The notes under the pieces were generated by a model. That model worked only from the letters and a program-made list of their open reading frames with translations. It ran no database searches and was not told the DNA's origin. Of a stretch of DNA of 64,000 nt, positions 1 to 39,800 are shown piece by piece. The position numbers and the translations under genes are program-made. Location of the stretch: positions 16,163,110-16,227,109 of the forward strand of contig OY811972.1 in the NCBI GenBank assembly GCA_963681505.1, read 5' to 3'. The DNA is from Eunapius fragilis (lineage: Eukaryota; Porifera; Demospongiae; Spongillida; Spongillidae). Positions within the stretch are counted from its first letter, which is position 1, and each line of letters starts with the position of its first letter.

Positions 1-203
1 TGAACCACATTGGTGCATACATTATTAGATGAACCACATTGGTGCATACATTATTAGATGAACCACATTGGTGCATACATTATTAGATGAACCACATTGG
101 TGCATACATTATTAGATGAACCACATTGGTGCATACATTATTAGATGAACCACATTGGTGCATACATTATTAGATGAACCACATTGGTGCATACATTATT
201 AGA
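1..203. repeat. 29-bp minisatellite, seven perfect copies
   Basis: Seven head-to-tail copies of a 29-bp unit starting TGAACCACATTGGTGCATAC, at 1, 30, 59, 88, 117, 146 and 175. I see no difference between copies. The array probably continues left of the window. Confidence 0.97.
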
Positions 204-678
204 TGCATATGGTATCACATATTTGCTTGATTCCGATGTCAGCATTGTAATTATATTACATGCAGCTTTTCACTTGATGTGCCATGTTAAAGTATATTCA
301 GCATTTGTGGCATTAACAGAATACAGCACACTCAGTAATTTAAACTGGCCCTGCATTATATTTACATGAATCGTTTTCAATGATGTAATTCGCAATGCGA
401 GGCTATCTGTTTGGTCATTGTGCATGTAGTAGGTTCAGGAAATGTGGCCATTTTGACCGGTTACTATTAGTATAGGAGCAGAGAACACAACTGTGGCCTC
501 TACATATTGCAGCCACCTTCAGTAATGGCCTATTGTCTCTACATGCTGAAATTATGCTTCTGGATTGGTTAATTGGGATATGCTCAGGAAGTAGGAAATC
601 ATTCACTACTAGTCTGATGAGAATAGTTGTCCATATAAGGGTGGTACCTTTACTGTTCACAAGTTTATATCACTGTAG
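204..678. other. Non-coding, nothing recognised
   Basis: AT-rich sequence between the 29-bp array and the first ankyrin exon. The short frames here have no family resemblance. It reads as intron or upstream sequence. Confidence 0.5.
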
Positions 679-777
679 GAACTGGAAGGGAAGCTAATAG
701 CTGCAGCAAGAATTTGCAGGATTGAGGAGGTGATCAGGCTGCTTGATGGAGGGGTTAATATTGATGCTGTTAATAAG
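679..777 (+). CDS. Ankyrin-type exon (33 codons)
   Basis: The exon lies between an acceptor (CACTGTAG) and a donor (AAG|GTGAGA) and is exactly 99 bp, phase 0 at both ends. It encodes a helical repeat beginning ELEGKLIAAAR and ending GGVNIDAVNK. The pattern AAR..R.EEVI.LLD.GVNID matches the first ankyrin repeat of many ankyrin proteins. It resembles the exons at 7247 and 8905, so it may be the N-terminal repeat of a separate, truncated ankyrin gene or an upstream exon of the ROCO gene. Confidence 0.65.
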
Positions 778-913
778 GTGAGATATAGACCAAGTCCTCA
801 TGTATACACTTATGAGGGTACATCACATTTGCTCAGTGAGTACAATAGCACTTTACGTTGGTGCAATGATGACATTAAACATTCCTGGTACAACTATGAT
901 AATCTACTTACAG

Positions 914-1010
914 CATGGAAAGACTCCACTGATGGTGGCGTCTCATGTTGGCCATGTTGATGGTGTGAAGGTGCTGTTAGGGGTGTAGCCACACAGGCGA
1001 ACCCTGTAAT
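914..1010 (+). pseudogene. Decayed ankyrin exon
   Basis: After an acceptor (CTTACAG) the frame reads HGKTPLMVASHVGHVDGVK and reaches a stop at about 986. A shift of one base after VLL recovers RGVATQAN, which matches the end of the intact ankyrin exons (RGAQAN). No clean donor follows. I read this as an ankyrin exon broken by a one-base indel. Confidence 0.6.
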
Positions 1011-1055
1011 AAAAGCATCACATACACAACAGAATTAACATCCCATGTACACAAA

Positions 1056-1320
1056 TACACACAGGTACACATCAACACACAGACTACACACGCGCACACA
1101 CACACTAGAATGCACACAAACACACACACACAGGCTACACACAGAGGCTAAAATGCACACAAACACACACACACACAGGCTACACACAGAGGCTAAAATG
1201 CACACAAACACACACACACACACAGGCTACACACAGAGACTAAAATGCACACAAACACACACACAGGCTACACACAGAGACTAAAATGCACACAAACACA
1301 CACACAGGCTACACAGTACA
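1056..1320. repeat. CA-rich minisatellite
   Basis: Units of roughly 42-48 bp contain GGCTACACACAGAG, TAAAATGCACAC and a run of AC dinucleotides, about five copies with length variation in the AC part. The frames on both strands here are products of the repeat. Confidence 0.9.
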
Positions 1321-1324
1321 GATG

Positions 1325-1859
1325 CACCTGAAAACAAGCACACACCCTACACATGCACAAGCCATTGAAACGTGATAGCCTTTAAAGGCAACACATGCTC
1401 GCAAAAAACGCCTGTACTAAAATTATAATGATGGTTTCCATAGTTACGACAAGCACTAAAGCTCCACACTCCCACATACACCAACAGCCAAGTGTCACAG
1501 TAGTGTGCCACTCGATTCATACAGGTCCAAGCAGTATTCCGTATTGAACTCTAAATTATACAGTATCCCGCGAACCGAACAGAGATCAATGGAGCATATA
1601 ACTTACGGGTTCCTTACCACGTACCTCTGAAAGAGTTTGATCAAAACACAGAGACCTCTAGTAAGCCAGTAAGTGGACTATTTTTCAAACGTAATTCGTA
1701 TTGTATTTAGAATTTCAACGAGAAAGCATTGCTTTTGTATGAGCAATAGAGCAGCCTAATAAGAATTGTTGTGGAATGGTGCAAACTGTTGTATTTCTCT
1801 AAAACGACCGCGGTATGTATTAAAAATACTATGATAGAAAATTGTTGAAAAGGATGGCA
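1325..1859. other. Non-coding, nothing recognised
   Basis: Intron-like sequence with no recognisable exon, repeat or terminal inverted repeat. Confidence 0.45.
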
Positions 1860-2140
1860 TATGAACCAACCTGTCCAAATTAATGCCATGCATGTGTATT
1901 TAGAAGACACATCTTGAGCAATGGCACGTATGTTCTGCAATGACAGACCAAATCCATGTGCATCCATTTCAAGAGCATACTGCACTATTTGTGACTCTAA
2001 ATTGGGCTGAAGTGCTGGAGGGCGTCCAGCATGAGAATTCCGTTTTCTTTTACCATGTAGAGTTTAGTAAATCACTGAGCGAGGAATGCAATATTGGCAT
2101 GCAAGTTCACCCATTGCAATAGGACTGTCTGACTGGTGCC
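1860..2140 (-). pseudogene. Pogo/Tigger-like transposase N-terminus, decayed
   Basis: On the minus strand one frame reads AMGELACQYCIPRSVIY, a stop, then TLHGKRKRNSHAGRPPAL and on through EMDAHGFGLSLQNIRAIA. The order (psq-type helix-turn-helix with IPRS, then a GRPPAL turn, then a hydrophobic segment ending GFGLS...IA) is typical of the DNA-binding N-terminus of pogo/Tigger/Jerky transposases. One in-frame TAA sits after the HTH. No DDE catalytic part is visible, so this is a fragment. The family call is from remembered motif patterns. Confidence 0.6.
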
Positions 2141-2297
2141 GGCTTCGTTAGTACTCAGTTGCTCTGTCCAGTCTCTGCCAACAACCGTGTTAGTGTGTTG
2201 TTGCAAATGTACAACATTCAGTCAAAATATAATATACCTGCTTGTTCTGTTCTCAGATGAATAATTGGCTCGCAAATACTTCTTCGTCAGCTTTTTC

Positions 2298-2711
2298 TTA
2301 CATTTTCAGAATTGATCCTTGGTATGCCAGCAGAACTAATGGCCCTAGATTGTTACTGGGAAGATTGTCGCACCTCCTGACGAATTTGCTGATGTGTTTG
2401 CTCAACAGACAGAAGTTGATAAGCACTTCTGACTTGTCATTAATTTCAGGTGTTGTCAGTAGAAGAGACTTAAAATCAAACAGCAGGTACCAACGAATAT
2501 GCTTTACCTTATCACGAAACGTCTGAGAAGGCTTTCCGCACATGGCCGCCAAAAAAATGTCATAATGTTCCCTATGAATTCCATGGCAACCATTAATTTG
2601 CTTTTTCATCAGTTTTTGGAATAGAACAGCATCCAAAATAGCTTCAGGACACCACGGAGCAGGGTAATGCGGATACCGAACTGCGCGAGGAATAGTTTTC
2701 ACCGACGCCAT
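2298..2711 (-). CDS. Unrecognised ORF, 138 codons
   Basis: An open minus-strand frame starting MASVKTIPRAVRYP and ending GSILKM; an upstream in-frame ATG at 2756 would add 15 residues. It has mixed charged and hydrophobic composition and looks somewhat coding. I recognise no family. It lies just upstream of the pogo-like fragment on the same strand, but a pogo HTH is normally N-terminal, so it need not belong to that element. It could be a chance frame. Confidence 0.25.
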   Translation of the reverse strand: MASVKTIPRAVRYPHYPAPWCPEAILDAVLFQKLMKKQINGCHGIHREHYDIFLAAMCGKPSQTFRDKVKHIRWYLLFDFKSLLLTTPEINDKSEVLINFCLLSKHISKFVRRCDNLPSNNLGPLVLLAYQGSILKM

Positions 2712-3069
2712 GTTTTTACCTCGACTCAGGGCCTCACGTGAACAATATATTATCAAACGTGGTTATAGTAACTCCCCCCCCCCCCCCATTCTAATAAATT
2801 CGTATATTGCCGTTTACTTTAGTACTTCTTAATAATTGCAGTTTACAATTTTAATGTGTTACATGCATGGCTTCTAATCAGCAGTGTGTGATGTTTATAA
2901 TTGTACAAAGCCAGGTGTTCAAACATGTAGGTCAGTGTACATGGCTGTTATGAGAACCAGCTCCCTCCTTCCTAGACCTCCAGGTTTATACCTTTGGTTA
3001 TACACTTCCACACATCTGTGTTAGAGACATTCCTGGTACACACCCTGTGATATGACCTTCTCCTTACAG

Positions 3070-3168
3070 GATGGAAACACCCCTCTGATAGAAGCATCAG
3101 CATATTCTCATCTTGAATGTGTGAAACTGCTCTTGGCTAGGGGTGCCCAGGCCAATCTCCAGGATAAG
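3070..3168 (+). CDS. Ankyrin repeat exon, module 1
   Basis: 99 bp between TTACAG and AAG|GTGGGT, phase 0-0, one full 33-residue ankyrin repeat starting DGNTPLIEAS and ending GAQANLQDK. It keeps the TPL helix start and the VKLLL second helix. It is equivalent to the exons at 3636 and 4190. Confidence 0.85.
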
Positions 3169-3635
3169 GTGGGTACAGTTCAGGGATGGATACAGGGCTT
3201 TTGTAAAAGAGTGGTTGTAGTATGGGGGAGAATCCTCCTCACCAGCTAGGTGGTATCGGGGAACACTGGGTCCCACAAAGCTATAGTGGGTGGAGCATGT
3301 TGGTGATGAGGTGAGCATAGTTGATGGTGATGGATGCCATGAGCTATGGTCCCAGCTGCTTTAGTACTTCTTGATCATTGAGGTTTACAATTTTAATATG
3401 CTACATGTACATGCATGGCTTCTATAATCACCAGTGTGTGATGTTAATAATTGTATTAAACCAGGTGTTCATTAGTCAGTGTGCACACCTGTTGATACTG
3501 TTATGAGAACCAGCCTCCCTCCTCCCCAGATCTTTCAGGTTTGCTCATTTTCATACCTTTGGTTAAACTGTTCCACACATCTGTGTTAGAGACATGAATT
3601 CCTGGTACACACCCTGTGATATGACCTCTTTACAG

Positions 3636-3734
3636 GATGGATGGACCCCACTGATGTTTGCATCAGCAGTTGGCCATGTTGAATGCGTGAAACTGCTCTT
3701 GGCTTGGGGTGCCCAGACCAATCACCAGGATAAG
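3636..3734 (+). CDS. Ankyrin repeat exon, module 2
   Basis: 99 bp, phase 0-0, between TTTACAG and AAG|GTGGGT. The repeat starts DGWTPLMFAS, has GHVECVKLLLAWGA and ends TNHQDK. It has the canonical TPL and GH motifs of the ankyrin fold and no stop. Confidence 0.85.
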
Positions 3735-4189
3735 GTGGGTACAGTTCAGGGGTGGATACAGGGCTTTTGGAAAGGTGTGGTGGTAGTATGGGGGAGAATC
3801 CTCCTCACCAGCTAGGTGGTATGGGGGAGCACTGTAAGCTCACCATTGGGGTCTGGGGCAGGGTCCCACAAACATTTAGTGGGTGGAGCATGTTGGTGAT
3901 GAGGTGAGTATAGTTGTTTGTGGTGGATGCCATGAGCTATGGTCCCAGCTGCTTTAGTACTTCTTGATCATTGAGGTTTACAATTTCAATACATGTATGC
4001 TAGCATGGTTTCTATAATCAGCAGTGTGTGATGTTATGGCTGTTGTTCATTGGTCAGTGTTGTTGTTGCTGTTATAAAAACCAGCCTCCCTCCTCCTCAA
4101 ACCTCCAGGTTTATATCTTTGGTTGTACTGATCCACACATCTGTGTTAGAGACATTCCTGGTACACACCCTGTGACCTTCTCTTTACAG

Positions 4190-4288
4190 GATGGACACAC
4201 CTCACTGCTGGAGGCATCAATAGCTGGCCATGTTGAATGTGTGAAACTACTCTTAGCTGGTGGTGCCCAGACCAATCATCAGAATAAG
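4190..4288 (+). CDS. Ankyrin repeat exon, module 3
   Basis: 99 bp, phase 0-0, between TTTACAG and AAG|GTGGGT. The repeat starts DGHTSLLEAS, has GHVECVKLLLAGGA and ends TNHQNK. TPL has become TSL. The sister exons differ by a few residues each, so they are recent duplicates. Confidence 0.83.
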
Positions 4289-4441
4289 GTGGGTCCAGTT
4301 CAGAGATGGATACAGAGCTTTTGGAAAGGTTTGGTGGTAGTATGGGGGGAATCCTCCTCACCAGCTAGGTGGTATGGGGGAGCACTGTAAGCTCACCATT
4401 GGGGTCTGGTCAATGTATGCATTGAAGAGTGATGATGATTA

Positions 4442-6958
4442 TAGTCCGCGACACCATCGAGGAAGTAAAAATTATGCACTCTTTTTTTTAAATAAAAGGT
4501 GTCTTTGGGGTCTAAACAATAGATTAGGCATATAATTTTCCGCAGACCATCTCGTATTATAAAAAATTCAGTGAGTTGAATACTAATGAGCGAGACTATT
4601 ATTCACGATAATTAACAAGTAGCGTGTGGTCACTAATGAAATACACATGAAAACACTTCAAAACGTTTACATTACTCAAAATGTATTACATTTTGTCCGT
4701 ATCTGACTCGCTGCTGTCCACGTCATCGAAAGAACTGCTGCTTTCAGAATGGGAAGGGTCCTCTTGGTCTTCAACACTCTCCACGTCTGAATCACTCATG
4801 TCCGATGCTGCATAGTCTTCACTATTGCTGTATTCTTCGTTGTCATCAGCCTCCATGTACTCCTTTTCTATTTTTCTGACATGGGCATACAGGTTCTCAA
4901 TTCTCCCTGTAGTGTCGGCATTCAGATGTTCAAAAGCTGCTTCCAATCGCTGCTTTACTATTACCATTGTTGTTGATAGGTCATATTGCCTTCCCACTTC
5001 ACCCTTGACTTGTGACCAGACCATTTCTATTGGTTGCAAGTCACAGTGATATGGAGGCGTATACAACACCTCGTGACCCTGCTGCTTTGCAAGCTGAACT
5101 ACTTCTGGCTCCACTGTATCTACATAAGCTTTTAGTTTCTTTCGAAGAGTAGCAACGGTGTCCTTTGCTGCAAAGGAAATGCCAGATGCAGTGAGAACCT
5201 GCTGCAATTCTGCCTTTTTAAGACTGTATCCACTTGGTGTAGTTGCTGGCTTTGTGCGATGATATTTGGCATTATCAAGGCGAATCAGAGAAGGCTGGCT
5301 CAGATTTGGTAACAACTGTGTTTTGAACCAGTGGACAAAGGTAGTACCATTAAAGTTCTGATGGTAGTCTCCAGATGATTTCTGTGACTGAAATATCCAC
5401 ACAGAGTTGGGTACCTAACCCGCCTTGTCATTAAAGGATACAGCACCGGTAGGGGCTTGACGTATTAATGGGTTGGATATTCTAATTGCAGCAACAAAGC
5501 ACAAACGCTTTCCCTTTTTCTGTGTGCGCGGCTGTTTAAATTCGGCATCATTTGGATCAAAAAGTGAATCGTTGTGGCGGCGATAGTGGTGATGGATGTA
5601 GGACTCATCTAAGTCAACGATATGTAGTTGTTGCTCAGGTGGTAGACTTTCATTGTCTATGAGACGCTGCAAGTATTGAATGCGGGCCTCACGAATAGCT
5701 GCTGTCTCTTGAATTGGCGCAGTTACCGAGTCACCTCGACTGAATCCATGACGAGAAAGGTAGCGTTGTACACAGCGCAGTGCGGAGGCAAACATCTTAC
5801 GATCAGTTTCGTCAACGTCAATCCAGTTTCGCTCACGCATGAGATCTAGAATATGTCGAGCAACAACTCGTTCACTGTTAGCTCGCCGCTGACGTACCAA
5901 TGCTCTTACTGATAGCAGTACCTGTTTCGATTTAGGTATACGTTGGCGCTTGGGTTTGCGATTTGCTGCAGCAACAGCTACCTTGATTTCTTGCTTGCGA
6001 TTCCAATCTCGATAGGTAAGTCCCACCGTTTTGCTGGAATAGCCTAAAATGCTGCTAACCCGCCGTTGGTAATTACCTTTGCCACACTTTCGTCCTGGAC
6101 GCATCTTTTTCCTTTTCACGTCTTCAACTTGCAGAGAGCGGTATGCAACAAGAATATCAGTCTTTTGCTCTTCAGTTAATGCTCGGGGTCTCTTTTTCTT
6201 CAATTCCTCTATTTCAGCCAACAACACACTCTCATCTTCTTTATTATTGCTGCTAGTCCCCTCGAAAACTGCCGACATCCTAGAACACGCACAAAGTTGC
6301 CAAATCCGCCAAAAAAAACTGATCCAGAATGCATACAACTCAGAAACATATAGGCCTACGAAAGGCCTATACAAAGGGCCTCTGGGCGCAAGAACAACGG
6401 CGGATGGTATCACAAAAGCGCAATACAAAAGGGCCTCTGGGCGCAAGAACAAAGACAAAGGGCATCACAAAAGCGCAATAGTCATACAAATAGGCCTCTG
6501 GGAGCAAGAACAAAGAAAGGTAACAAGGAGCGGCCCTTATCTAACATTAAGGCTCGAACTATGGTTGACAGTTATTTTAGTGAGGAGTGTTTGTTTACAC
6601 AGTCTAATAGTGGAGCCAGTAATGAGGCTAAAAAGTAAAGAATGTATTCTTGAAAATTAAACAGACAGTGTAAAAGCAGAAGACGAGATATTGTATATTT
6701 AGAGGTATCAATACACGCAGAATCAAAATTTGATTCTTTATTTTGGATGCGGTACATAATCATGGTCAAATTCAATAAATATTTTTAAAGTACCCCCTGT
6801 TAACTTGAAATTTTTGACTAGATATTAACCTGCACAAGGTTCTTTTGTATAGCCAACATAGCTGGTAGATTTCTACACATTGTGGTATTGTGGGCATGAA
6901 TTTAATTTTTTCGTTAAGAAGCCATTAAAGTTTACTTCCTCGATGGTGTCGCAGACTT
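4442..6958 (-). mobile_element. Tc1/mariner-type transposon with DD82E spacing (Sailor-like), near complete
   Basis: Terminal inverted repeats of about 27 bp match at 26 positions: left AGTCCGCGACACCATCGAGG at 4443, right its complement ending GCAGACT at 6957. TA lies immediately outside both ends (4440-4441 and 6959-6960), the target duplication of IS630/Tc1/mariner elements. Inside is one long minus-strand transposase gene broken only by a TAG. It sits in an ankyrin intron directly after the third module. Matching ends and a nearly open gene point to a fairly recent insertion. Confidence 0.9.
4686..6278 (-). pseudogene. DD82E Tc1/mariner-type transposase, one in-frame stop
   Basis: From ATG at 6278 the frame runs about 530 codons with one TAG (5415-5417, codon 288). 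The reading frame is the same on both sides. Order: acidic N-terminus, coiled-coil-like EIEELKKKR, basic HTH-like region, first catalytic D in DLDESYI (about 224), second D in RLDNAKYH (about 335), E in DLQPIEMVW (about 418), and an acidic tail. There are 82 residues between the second D and the E. The extra stretch between them (SLKKAELQQVL...LRKKLKAYV) resembles a SAP DNA-binding motif. DD82E matches the Sailor family as I remember it. Another ATG at 6458 would add 60 residues, but MSAVFEG is the more likely start. The stop makes this copy non-autonomous unless read through. Confidence 0.85.
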
Positions 6959-7065
6959 TAATTAGATGATTGAGGGAGTGATACTCTGAGTATAATTATT
7001 AGGGGGTGGAGCATGTTTCTAGTGCCCAGGCCACCCATCAGAGTGTGAACTTGCAAGACATGATA

Positions 7066-7195
7066 TCATGGCCTCCCCCAATGGTGGAGCTGGTCCCATA
7101 CCCTCAATCATGGCCTCCCACAATAGTGGAGCTGTGGAGCTGGTCCCATAGCCTCCATCATGGCCTCCTCCCAATGGTGGAGTTGGTCCCATAGC
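7066..7195. repeat. Short minisatellite, three copies
   Basis: Three imperfect copies of a unit of about 45 bp with TCATGGCCTCC, CAATGGTGGAG and TGGTCCCATA. Just upstream, GGGTGGAGCATGTT (7004) matches the 3' intron block of the ankyrin modules, so this is leftover module sequence. Confidence 0.8.
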
Positions 7196-7246
7196 TTATC
7201 TTTGTACTGAATACACGTCTGTGTCATACATGTAAATATACTGTAG

Positions 7247-7327
7247 GAGTTAGAGGAAGCAGTTAGAAATGGCAGTGCAGATGAAGTGATTAGACTTTAT
7301 CAACAGCTTGATTATTCAAGTGCTAAG
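7247..7327 (+). CDS. Ankyrin-like helical exon (27 codons)
   Basis: Bounded by acceptor CTGTAG and donor AAG|GTGAGG, 81 bp, phase 0-0. It encodes ELEEAVRNGSADEVIRLYQQ followed by LDYSSAK. The helix-turn-helix pattern LEEAVRNG.ADEVIRL is that of an ankyrin repeat lacking the final beta turn, similar to the exons at 679 and 8905. It may be an N-terminal capping repeat. Confidence 0.6.
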
Positions 7328-7747
7328 GTGAGGACATTAAACATCTAAGAGATGGTGGAAATGTGGTCTAGTACTTTACAATGGTACAAGGCTATATTAC
7401 ATTTGCTAACACATCCTAGTTCACACAACTTTTTGCTTCAAATTATACATATCCATGAGCATCATAAATAAAGATAAAATAACAAATAAACTTTTAAATA
7501 AACATATCAGGATACAAGAGAATAACATACAAAACACACATAGATAAATAAATAAGAATAAAGGTAGTTCGTTATCAAGAATAATTATCAAGAATATTCA
7601 CATGTTTATGGAGTTACACATATGCAAGTTTACGTTTATGTTTTTTTTATCAGGGGGAGCGGGGGGCTAATAAGTGTAAGAGTACTTCTTTGTAGGGACT
7701 GATGTATATGGAGAGTACTTCTTTGTAGGGACTGGTGTGTATGGAGA

Positions 7748-8659
7748 AGTAGTGGTCAAAATAAACTTGACGTTTTTTATAATGCCATTGCAGTCGCACG
7801 GTGTGAATACTACAGTTCAAGGGGCGTACCGTTACCGTGCTGTTTTATAGAACATAGAAAATCTTATTGAGACTTTATGTGTCAATGAAATCAATGTTGC
7901 GTCACTCTACCGTTTAAAAAAAACTGCTACGTTTTGGCACATTATGTGTCAACGTAACTACAGATGCTTCAACATTCCTCACATTAAACATATTAGTACA
8001 GCGGAGCAAAGCAATAAGGAATGGTTTTTCATCATATAAGAAGCTGCAGATAGTGTTTTTCCTATAAATGTTTAAAGGCTCCAGTGATTGCAAAATGTTT
8101 GTTAAAAGAAGGGATGTTGCTTTGAGACAAGGAACCCACGACTTTTTGAAGAGGTATGCGACAACTGGCTCCATCTGTCGAAAACGAGGAAGCCAACAAA
8201 AGTCAAAAGTAAGTCCCGGAACCATTAAAGCAATCGTCAAACAGCAGATGAGAGGACGACGAGACATCAGCACTTCAGCTCCATCGTCTCCTTCGTTTCA
8301 AGGGACACTAGCTCTCTATATGCACCGTCCTTCGCTGCAAACAGGCACTTGGCTGGACATTCCGTGGTAGCGCCTACTGCCAAATGATCCGGGAAGCTAA
8401 TAATGGGAAGTGCTTAGTGTGGGCGAGGGCAAACATTGGCGAAGTGTTAAACTACTAAATGCGTGCGCAGAAGTGCTTGCGAACGGTGACAACATTCTAG
8501 CAAACAGTGTTCGCGAACGGCGATCAAAGAACTTGTTAATTAGGTGTAAACTAGAGGCGTCCGCGTACAGTACAGTTGGTATAGCGTGCGGTCTTTTAAA
8601 ACAACTGCGCAACTGCAACGGCATTACAAAAAATGTCAAGTTTATTGTGACCACTACTG
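7748..8659 (+). mobile_element. Internally deleted Tc1-like element
   Basis: Long inverted ends of about 50 bp: left AGTAGTGGTCAAAATAAACT at 7748 and right its near complement ending at 8659. TAGGGACTGATGTGTATGGA flanks occur on both sides because the target was itself a short tandem repeat (7676-7750). The interior keeps a plus-strand relic of a Tc1 transposase N-terminus but no DDE core. Confidence 0.75.
8068..8449 (+). pseudogene. Tc1-like transposase N-terminal relic
   Basis: One frame gives FLKRYATTGSICRKRGS, the second helix-turn-helix region of Tc1 transposases. Further on another frame gives CKQALGWTFRGSAYCQMIRE followed by WARANI, the linker just before the catalytic domain. The frame changes at least once between them, and the sequence then runs into the right end without any catalytic motif. 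This is a dead fragment; the family is recognised from conserved residues. Confidence 0.7.
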
Positions 8660-8904
8660 TATGTAGGGACTGATGTGTATGGACTCACTTCAGAATATAT
8701 GTGTATGGTATTGTGGGAAATAAGGATACTCACTGGGCAGTTAGGTGAACATAGATTGAAGATGGAGGCAGAGCCATGGACCGTTGGGGGGGGGGGGGGG
8801 GGGAGGCAGATAGACCTATTCATTTAAGCAGTGTATGATGAATATATATATTCCTGGAGTTTACTATGAATACTGTTGTGTTATGTGACATGTACCCACC
8901 TTAG

Positions 8905-38286
<29,382 letters not shown>

Positions 38287-39420
38287 CCCCCTCAGGATAC
38301 TTGTAAACTATAGTTACATTGTGAGGAGGCTGTTCAAGAAGCTTACTTTCGTACTCTAGTAGGTTTGAGTCATAACCATAGATATAAATGTCTATGCCAT
38401 AACGAACGTGCCTGGGACCGAGGAGACCGAAAAAAATTTGAACGGTTGCTGTGTGCAAAATCAATACGTAAATGTTGGCGGGAAATCCAACATGACGTCG
38501 AAACGGCAATAAGTTGTGTCTGTTGTGGAGAAGGCCGCGGAGAGCCCGCAGGACTTTCTGGATATTATCCGAAAAACACGTAAGTGTGCGGAAATGCCCT
38601 TCCATAATGGTCGCTGTACTGTGTGGGTTCTAATTATAAAATTTAGGAGAGCAAAAGTGACTCATTCGATTTGTTGTTCTTTCAGTCACTTCCAAAGAGG
38701 CAGCACGAGGAATTGTGGAAGCGTCTCAACGACCTTACAAAGGCTACTATTGAGAAATTGGCAACAGCAATTTCCAAGGTATAAGCCTAGACTCCTGTGT
38801 ATAAAAATGCATGCTAGCACTGGGTTTGCAGCTGGCAGGTGTGTATCACGTGACAACTTGTGTGGTTCTCACTGTAGGATATACTTAAACTTGATAACAC
38901 CTTGCTTCTCGTTCTGAGGGGTGTGGCCTCGTTTGCTTGATGTGCCGTGGATCAGGACATACTTCCACCTAGCTACACTGAGGCTGTGCAACAGCTCCAT
39001 GGTGAGGGAACAAGCATTGGCTTTGAGGTGCTTTGGAGAATATGTCTTCAATGTCACCACACTTGTTCTCATCATCTCCCTACACCTAACCCTGCCACCC
39101 CTCCCTCTCCCTCCTCTCTTCCACCTCCCCTCCCCTCCTCTCTCTCCCCTCCCCATTCCCACCCTTGCATAGATATCCTCCTAGAGCTATCAGATTTTGA
39201 CGGAGACCTTCAGAACTCCATCTCCCTCCTGTGTGAGAAGTGTTGGTCTAAGGACATTGAGGGGAAGAGTGACCTCGTACCCAACACCCTGTCATATCTA
39301 GTGGCCAGGTCACTGTCCCCTGATACCAAGGTTGCTAGGATACTACTGCAACTCTTGCACTCCTCTAAAATCACACACACACACAACACCACACACACGC
39401 AACATACAACACACACACAG

Positions 39421-39650
39421 CTGGTGGATGTGAAGAGGGTGTGGTCCATGCGGCAGGCGTTCCTGCTCCTGGACTTTGATGATCCCTCTGCAGACGTGAT
39501 GAAGACCATGCTCCTCTCCTGCTGTGCTCACCCTCCGTACCTGCGGTGTGACCATGGAAGGAAGCTGGTCAGCTTCATGTTTGGCCTCCATCCTGCCTTT
39601 GTGGGGGACCTCCACCTGTCCATAAAGAAGGTCATTCCTTACTGCTCCAG
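39421..39650 (+). CDS. NCAPG2: NCAPG2-like exon 5
   Basis: Acceptor inside an AC-rich microsatellite (ACACACACAG), donor CCAG|GTGAGA (phase 2). It encodes LVDVKRVWSMRQAFLLLDFD through HGRKLVSFMFGLHPAF, aligning with the HEAT-repeat region of NCAPG2. The preceding intron (39331-39420) is only 90 bp and reads through in frame, so retention would add about 30 low-complexity residues. Confidence 0.8.
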
Positions 39651-39800
39651 GTGAGAGGGAGGGGAGGGAGGGAGGGAGGGAGGGTGGAATTTGTCTAAAG
39701 GAGGGGTCATGTATATTGAGGTGAGGCATGTATTGAGGTGGAGGGGTGGGAGTGAGGGGAGGTATTGAGGTGGAGGGATGGGAGTGAAGGGACATGGAGG
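39651..39800. repeat. GA-rich minisatellite
   Basis: Imperfect units containing GTATTGAGGTGGAGGGGTGGGAGTGAGGG, inside the intron after NCAPG2-like exon 5. Confidence 0.7.

Larger units (their letters stand above)
2817..4440 (+). repeat. Tandem array of ankyrin exon modules
   Basis: Three consecutive modules of about 540-590 bp each contain one 99-bp ankyrin exon plus the same flanking intron. The marker CTTTAGTACTTCTT occurs at 2817, 3359 and 3952. Each module also has the pyrimidine-rich CCTCCCTCCTC, then CCACACATCTGTGTTAGAGAC just upstream of the exon, and after it the block with CAGCTAGGTGGTAT and GGGTGGAGCATGTTG (the latter absent from the third copy). The third module ends where the transposon at 4442 is inserted. 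This is direct evidence of exon-plus-intron duplication. Confidence 0.9.

Noticed and set aside
1-203. 29-bp array as a CRISPR array
   Set aside because: The copies are directly adjacent with no spacers, and the DNA is clearly eukaryotic.
1035-1284. Long frames on both strands in the CA-rich region
   Set aside because: They only translate the tandem repeat (Cys/Val or Thr/His runs) and have no splice sites or family match.
39331-39420. Coding sequence between NCAPG2-like exons 4 and 5
   Set aside because: The frame is open but encodes Thr/His dinucleotide-repeat residues; AAG|GTTGCT and ACACAG give a phase-0 intron and better family alignment when removed.
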